A DNA stretch of 37,900 bases from Chloroflexota bacterium (GTDB lineage Bacteria; Chloroflexota; Dehalococcoidia; Bin125), in the NCBI GenBank assembly GCA_028875225.1, contig JAPPFB010000008.1, positions 1 to 37,900 of the forward strand, read 5' to 3'. A program made the translations under genes and the position numbers. The notes below the pieces were generated by a model. It was not told where the DNA came from. It made no database searches and worked only from the letters and a program-made list of their open reading frames with translations. Each line of letters opens with the position of its first letter. The first letter of the stretch is position 1. This document shows, in pieces, positions 32,861-37,900 of this stretch.

Positions 32861-33799
32861 ATGCTGGCGAGATGGCGCAAGCTACGAGTGCGAGACGTTG
32901 CGACCTTCGTCTTCGTGGTCGCCGTGGTGGCAATCGTGGGCGTGGTCGTCGGGCGCGAGTTGGGCGTGGAGAGAGAGGCCAGGGCGGTTCTGGATGCGGC
33001 TGGTGGAGAGCAGTTGGCCGTGCCGGAGTTTAGGGAGAGCGACCTTGCCCTGACCATCTCCGCGCCACCGACCTGCGAAGTCAGTTCACCTAACGAGTAC
33101 TCCATCGGGTGGGTTGACGAAGATGAAGACGGCAACGCGATCTTCCGGGACATACCGACGGGTTGGGCGGGAGTCGCCGAAGTGCCAGTCAGCTGGACGG
33201 TCAAGGGCGGCAAAGCGCCGTATAAGTTGATGATCGACGGGGAGAGTCGTGACGCCTCGCAGGACTACAAGGGAGCCTCAGGCACGGCGTCAGTCAGTTG
33301 CGCACTGCGCTTCAAGGACTCCTTTATCGCTCACGAAAGCGAGCGTCGCTTTTGGACGATGCCGGTAGTTGACTCCGGTCTGAAGACGATTGTGGCGACG
33401 GTAACAGACGCCGCTGGTCGAACCGCGACGACCACAGCGAAGGTCTACATGATTCTCGCAGTGGGGAGTACCGGCGACCTCATGAAGCCCGGCGAAACCT
33501 ACCGGGTGGAGGGGCAGTTGTTGACGATCCCCAAGGGGCTGGAGTATGCCGTGATCGGAGGGTTCATCGAGGGCGAGGGAGGGGTCAGCGGTTTCAGTCT
33601 CAGCGTCAGGAAGAGCGGTGAGAACGGTTGGGTTTTTCTGAAGCTAGGGACGCTTGAAGAGGATGCGCGCAGCACGCGACCGACCTCAAGCAACGGAGAC
33701 GCGGTTGCTGCGCAGACACGAGATCCGCTTGATGCGGAGATCGATGCGCTGGTGGCTTCGCGGGGTAAGCTCCCGATCTCAGAGGCGAACACGCCTTGA
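32861..33799 (+). CDS. Membrane-anchored SGG-PY / TYRV-LLTIP family protein
   Basis: This encodes 312 residues from ATG 32861, with AAAGAGA upstream; an earlier in-frame GTG/ATG at 32777 would extend into promoter sequence. A signal anchor (FVFVVAVVAIVGVVVGREL) precedes one family module: TCEVSSPN, WTVKGGKAPYKLMIDGES, a Cys in SVSCAL, VDSGLKTIVATVTDAAG, then ETYRVEGQLLTIPKGLEYAVIG and ALVASRGKLP. It is a paralogue of the protein at 34089 and of the halves of those at 27513 and 29510. Its TGA overlaps the TTG start of the next gene. Function is unknown; the module would face the outside. Confidence 0.8.
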   Translation: MLARWRKLRVRDVATFVFVVAVVAIVGVVVGRELGVEREARAVLDAAGGEQLAVPEFRESDLALTISAPPTCEVSSPNEYSIGWVDEDEDGNAIFRDIPTGWAGVAEVPVSWTVKGGKAPYKLMIDGESRDASQDYKGASGTASVSCALRFKDSFIAHESERRFWTMPVVDSGLKTIVATVTDAAGRTATTTAKVYMILAVGSTGDLMKPGETYRVEGQLLTIPKGLEYAVIGGFIEGEGGVSGFSLSVRKSGENGWVFLKLGTLEEDARSTRPTSSNGDAVAAQTRDPLDAEIDALVASRGKLPISEANTP

Positions 33800-34077
33800 G
33801 CCTCAAACTCACGCTGACCGCAATGGTCGTCGGCACAGCGCTCGCCTGCGCGCTGCTGGGTTTGCAGGCGCCGTCGGCGGGCATGTTCGCAGGCCGACCA
33901 ATAGAACACGGTGTGGTTCAGCAGCCAGCGCCAGGGGTGCTCGTAGTCCCACTCGGCGTCGTGGCAGCGGGGGACTGGTGCATCACCTGGAATCGTTCTA
34001 CCGAATGCCGGACCACAGCGACTGAGCAAGTTGAGGCCCTGCTGTCTGGGTCGTGGTACGCTCCCTCGACAACGTGA
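33796..34077 (+). CDS. Small exported protein, coupled to upstream gene
   Basis: This encodes 93 residues from a TTG start that overlaps the preceding stop by four bases (TTGA), a strong sign of coupled translation. It opens with a signal-like helix (LTAMVVGTALACALLGLQA), then a Pro/Val-rich stretch and WCITWNRSTECRTT with two Cys. No family was recognised. At the same place after the paralogue at 34089 lies the N-terminus of the metalloprotease, so this may be the stub of a second, lost protease gene. Confidence 0.5.
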   Translation: MSLKLTLTAMVVGTALACALLGLQAPSAGMFAGRPIEHGVVQQPAPGVLVVPLGVVAAGDWCITWNRSTECRTTATEQVEALLSGSWYAPSTT

Positions 34078-34088
34078 AAGGGGAGACG

Positions 34089-35072
34089 ATGACGGCGAGA
34101 TGGCAACGGCTGCGACCCCGCGACATCACGCTTTTCGTGGTCGTCGCTGTGGCCGTGGCGGTGGCCGTCGTGATCGTCGGGAGGGAGCTGGGTATCGGAC
34201 AACAGACGGACGCGACTGCTGTCTCGACGCCTGCCGTCGCTTCCGCTTCCCACCCGGAGCCGGAGGCGGAAGAGGCAAGCCCGCTGACCCTGAGCCTCTG
34301 GGGGGCCGAGATCTGCGAGACAGAGCGCGGCCGGGGATATGCAGGCAGTGAGTTCATCTATGACGACGACGGCAAGGCGATAGGAACGCGATCTACCTAC
34401 AGAGGCTGGGACGGCTTCGCCGAGCTCCCGGTTCGGTGGGAGATCAGCGGCGGAACGCCGCCGTATGCCCTCGTGATAGACAACGAGACACGGGACGGCG
34501 ACGGACCATACGAAGGAGCGAGTGGAGTTGCGTACGCGAGTTGCGCCGTCACCTCCGCCGAGGTCTTCTACACGGAGTACGATGAACGACGCTACCGTAG
34601 CGACCCGCGGATCGACTCGGGGCCGAAGGCGATTCGCGCCACAGTAACGGATTCTACTGGCGCGACTGCGGTCGCGTCTCACGACATCTACGTGATTCTC
34701 AACGTCGAAGGTGATGTTTATCTCGACTCTAACGGAGCCCCTGTTTCTCATCGATTCGGCAAGGGGAAGACGTATCGTGTCAAGGGCTTCCTCTTGACGT
34801 TTCCTGCTGATGCGGAGTCCGGTGACACCTATGAATCACACGGAGAGAGTGGTTTCACGATCCTGTTTTCTCTCGAAGGATATCGAGGGTGGATCGCAAT
34901 CGCAAGCGACACTGGCACTGAACATAGCCGAGTCGTCGAGTTGTACTCAAGACCGGCGGACGCCGTACAAGGGAGCGGGAGTACAGACGAAGACGTCAAA
35001 GCTGCGTTGAACTCGCTGTTGACCGATCTGATGCGGTCTCTCGGGAAACCGCCCTCTGCGGGTGCTCAGTAG
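34089..35072 (+). CDS. Membrane-anchored SGG-PY / TYRV family protein (tandem paralogue)
   Basis: This encodes 327 residues from ATG 34089, with AAAGGGGAG upstream. The start region is near-identical in layout to the gene at 32861: the shared run GTGGTACGCTC before it, then RP(R)RD and a signal anchor (FVVVAVAVAVAVVIVGREL). One module follows: EICETERG, WEISGGTPPYALVIDNE, a Cys in YASCAV, RIDSGPKAIRATVTDSTG, KTYRVKGFLLTFPADAE, and a final LNSLLTDLMRSLGKPP helix. The metalloprotease gene begins directly after its stop, so the two are probably co-expressed and may form a complex at the cell surface. Confidence 0.8.
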   Translation: MTARWQRLRPRDITLFVVVAVAVAVAVVIVGRELGIGQQTDATAVSTPAVASASHPEPEAEEASPLTLSLWGAEICETERGRGYAGSEFIYDDDGKAIGTRSTYRGWDGFAELPVRWEISGGTPPYALVIDNETRDGDGPYEGASGVAYASCAVTSAEVFYTEYDERRYRSDPRIDSGPKAIRATVTDSTGATAVASHDIYVILNVEGDVYLDSNGAPVSHRFGKGKTYRVKGFLLTFPADAESGDTYESHGESGFTILFSLEGYRGWIAIASDTGTEHSRVVELYSRPADAVQGSGSTDEDVKAALNSLLTDLMRSLGKPPSAGAQ

Positions 35073-37900
35073 ATGCGGCGCGCGCTGAGTGCGATTGCGC
35101 TGGGCCTAGCGCTCGGCGCTGGCGTCCTGGGGTTCGCAATAGACGAATCCTCTGGCGCAAGCAGCACCACACCAACGCGAGTACAGTCTACGCTGGCTCC
35201 TTCCGGACGCCTTCCTACATCCTCTCCCTCTGCCGCAACGCCGGCTGCTCACGATGATAGCAACACAGATGACGACGAAGATGTCTTTCTGAACGAGAAT
35301 GTCATCGAGGGCAAGCCGACGACGATCTGTACCTGAAGCTCCAATCCCCGGCTGCTGCAAGTGCTGCAGGAAGCGATAGAGGTCTGGCACGATCGGCTGA
35401 GCCCGGACGCGGATGGCGACGGAAACATCGATGAGGGCGCGCTCTTCGACTATCGCGTCTTTCGACAAGTCACCACGCCCGCGTGCGCGGGCACAAACGT
35501 GGAGGTGGTGGAGAACACGCTCCTGATCAACGCATCTTCCATTCATGTTGAGTGCAGAGGTGGAACGTTCGACCCAGCCGTAAGTGGTAGCACGCGTGCC
35601 TGCTACAGATTCCGAGAACAGCAGTCTCCGCCTCGAAAGCTGTTTCAGTGGCGAATGGCTCCGGCTGGATCGGGCCTCCGCGATAGCGCCGTGCTGATCT
35701 ATCAGGCACTGTCACATCAGCCGAACAGCCCTGACCATGTGGGCACGATGGTGCATGAACTGGGCCATGTGCTGGGACTGTCCCACTACGACGATGCCGA
35801 TCACTGCGACCAGCTGAGAGATCCCACTGTCGATCCACTCCGTGATCATTTCACCGCCATGAGCTATCGGCCGCGAGCGGGAACCGCTGCTTGCGAAACC
35901 AACGGCGACATCACCGGCCGTGACCTGCGCGACCTGTACGAGGCGTATCACATCGGGCCATTGACCCGCGTGACGATGCACAAGGAAGTGCAGGCGACGT
36001 CAAACGGGCGCGTCAACGCCACCTTCTATTGGGGCGCTCAGGGCGCGCAGGAGCTAACTCACAATGCGATGCACGTGGTAGCTCAACGCAAGAGCGAACT
36101 CGGATGGGAATCGGTCGCGTCCACCAAGGCCTTCGATGGCGATGGTAATCCTGAGGAGATGATCAGCGTCATCCATTGCGGAGGCATTGCGAGCGAGTAT
36201 CGGTTGGTCGGCGCCTCTGCATTCCGCGTAGGACTGAACGCGTTTACCGAGGATGTCACACACTCTGCTCCGATGGCAATCCTGCCCGGAGATCCGCCAT
36301 CAACGTGCGGAGCCGTTCAAGGCTCCAGCAGCGGAACGCAGGTCGCGACAGGCGATCCCGCACACGTCGTTGGTGTCGCGCCCTGGGACGGTGAGGATGC
36401 AGATGACGACTGGTGTCAGGGAAAAGACGGCTGTCCAGAAGTGCTGAGCGCCAGTATCGTACCTGCCTATTGCTTCACGGGCTCGGTTACGCCGCCAATC
36501 ACGTATAGCGCGACAGGTGGAGGAGGGAACACCCCGATCGTGGCGATCATCGGCGGATACACTCCCCCGCCGACGCTGAAGGGTCCGCCGCCGTTGCCCC
36601 AGTGCCGACTGACAAAAGGCACAGACAACTTCACTGTGACGGCTCGTTGGGGGTCTGGAGCGGACGACCCATCACGATCGGTGTCACTACCCGTGCAGGT
36701 GGTTGCGAGGCCGAAGCCGGTCAAGTTCGCGATCGCGCCCAGTGCGGCGCCTGGAACGTGCAGTCCAGGTGGCACGGTGTCGATCGGCTGGCAGCTGGCG
36801 TCAGATTCGGGCGGTCCAGTGATGGTGCACGCGCACGGCCAGAGTTCGGCAACATCGCCGCTTGAGGTGGTTTGTCCTCCAGGCGTGGCAAGCGGGAGCT
36901 CGGTTGAGGTTTGGGCGCTGCGCCAGGACGGCGGCGGGCGCCAGGTCACGGCGACGGCGACGCAGCCGCTGGCCGTCGGTGGCTTAGGAACAACGCGCGA
37001 CTGTGTTGCCGGGCAGGCCACGGTTACCTATTTCGAGGTCTCCGGTGGGAGTGGGCCATACGGGTACACCGACCAGAACGGCACGTCGTACACCAAGACG
37101 AGTGCCGGCAGCAGTTGGAAGTACGGCTATCGCTGCCCATCGAGCTTTGGTCCCTCTGAGTTGAGCATTACGGTGACGGACGGCGTCGGCCGGACGGCGT
37201 CGGCGCCGCTCAAGCTCGATGTGACATGCACGTTGCCGCTGTCCGCGCCGTCGCTTCCTTACAGCGAGACGGGTGGGATCAGCTCCAGCGCGATCGACTT
37301 GACCTGGTCGGAAGTTTGCGCCGAGTCGTACCGCGTGAGCTACAGTCCGGCCGATCGTGACGGCAACACTACGAGGGAGACCGATCACCCACCGGTAACG
37401 ATTGACCGGTTGCAGCCGAACACGGTCTATCGCTTCACGGTGCAGGCGTTGGCGCAGGGCGCGTCGAGTCCGGAGAGCACGCCGGCCAGCACGAAAACTG
37501 CACCGCCGCCACCTCAGGCCGCGGTCCGGTTCGATGCCTGGGCGGGAGCGCCCGGCGGCCCGTACTCGGTGTTGGTGAGCTGGCCCCAGGCGGACGGCGC
37601 CGCGGATTACGAGGCTGAGATCATCGATGTCAGTCCGGGCGGCCCGATCGATGCTGCGGTGGTCGGAACGGCGGGAAACAAGGAGTGCGCGGCTCCAACG
37701 GACAAGCGCACCCGGCGGTTCTGTGATCTTACGGCCGCGGGGATCTACGAGATCGGGGTGGAGGCGCTGAACGGCGATGGAGAGGCCTCTGATCCGGGCA
37801 GCGCAGTCGCCTGTCTGGGTCCGTGCGCGGTGCGGGTGAGCGGGGTGACGACGAGCGGGCTGCGGCTGGAGTGGGAGGGGATGCGTCCGGGCGTGTTGAT
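35073..37900 (+). pseudogene. Secreted metzincin zinc protease with FnIII domains; in-frame TGA at codon 88; runs off window
   Basis: One frame runs from ATG 35073 to the window edge (about 942 codons) with a single stop, TGA at 35334-35336. Before it: a signal peptide (LSAIALGLALGAGVLGFA) and a Ser/Thr/Pro-rich linker. After it: IEVWHDRLSPDADGDGN, the zinc motif HELGHVLGLSH at 35754-35786 and a Met-turn TAMSYRP near 35850, as in metzincins. Then come an SGG-PY domain (FEVSGGSGPYGY) of the family encoded upstream and two fibronectin type III-like domains (IDLTWSEVCAESYRVSY and VLVSWPQADGAADYEAEI). If TGA stops translation, only an 87-residue stub is exported; a GTG at 35361 could restart but without a signal. 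It is a recent nonsense mutation, read-through, or a sequence error. The long intact frame beyond argues the break is recent. Confidence 0.75.

Noticed and set aside
8178-35336. TGA read as Trp (altered genetic code)
   Set aside because: Two genes have TGA where Trp is plausible, but TGA is also the natural stop of dcm, the hydrolase, the aspartic protease and several overlapping genes, so the standard code holds.

Overview
This is a GC-rich bacterial window, probably from a free-living or host-associated Actinobacteriota/Chloroflexota-like lineage. That assignment is inferred from codon bias, GTG/TTG starts, 4-base gene overlaps, TAnnnT-type -10 boxes (some placed for leaderless mRNAs) and Calx-beta, RCC1 and membrane-anchored secreted proteins. 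No marker or RNA gene fixes the taxonomy. It reads as an accessory island: defence genes, secreted multidomain proteins, and many broken genes and insertion-sequence remnants.

Layout. 1-5.0 kb: the 3' part of a large Calx-beta repeat protein, a dienelactone hydrolase-type enzyme, and a truncated, frameshifted IS21-type transposase joined to the inverted 3' end of a second Calx-beta gene. 5.3-10.1 kb: a plasmid/ICE-type replication-relaxation protein, a translationally coupled small protein/retropepsin-like pair, an MmeI-like restriction-modification protein cut short by TGA, and an IS5-like transposase remnant. 10.7-12.0 kb: a frameshifted membrane-anchored trypsin-like protease.

12.2-17.2 kb (minus strand) is the most coherent system. 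It is a five-gene operon with overlapping or nearly abutting ends: a cytosine-5 DNA methyltransferase, a GHKL/MORC-like ATPase, two proteins of unknown function, and a Vsr-type nickase. Diverging from it, 17.7-20.1 kb (plus) holds a promoter-plus-terminator leader, an NYN-domain putative nuclease, and an Mrr-type nuclease domain fused to a beta-propeller. 20.7-23.6 kb holds a two-TM protein with a duplicated extracellular domain, a RusA-like fragment joined to a nuclease fragment, and a hypothetical gene.

24.1-37.9 kb (plus) is mainly exported proteins: an RCC1-repeat lipoprotein, a membrane-anchored protein sharing a module with the 10.7 kb protease, and a family of at least four proteins built from one repeated architecture (an SGG-x-PY Ig-like domain, a GxTYRVxGxLLTIP domain and an ALVASxGxPP helix). 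These lead into a zinc metzincin protease with fibronectin type III domains that runs off the right edge and is interrupted early by an in-frame TGA. Transposase and HNH remnants sit between the operons.
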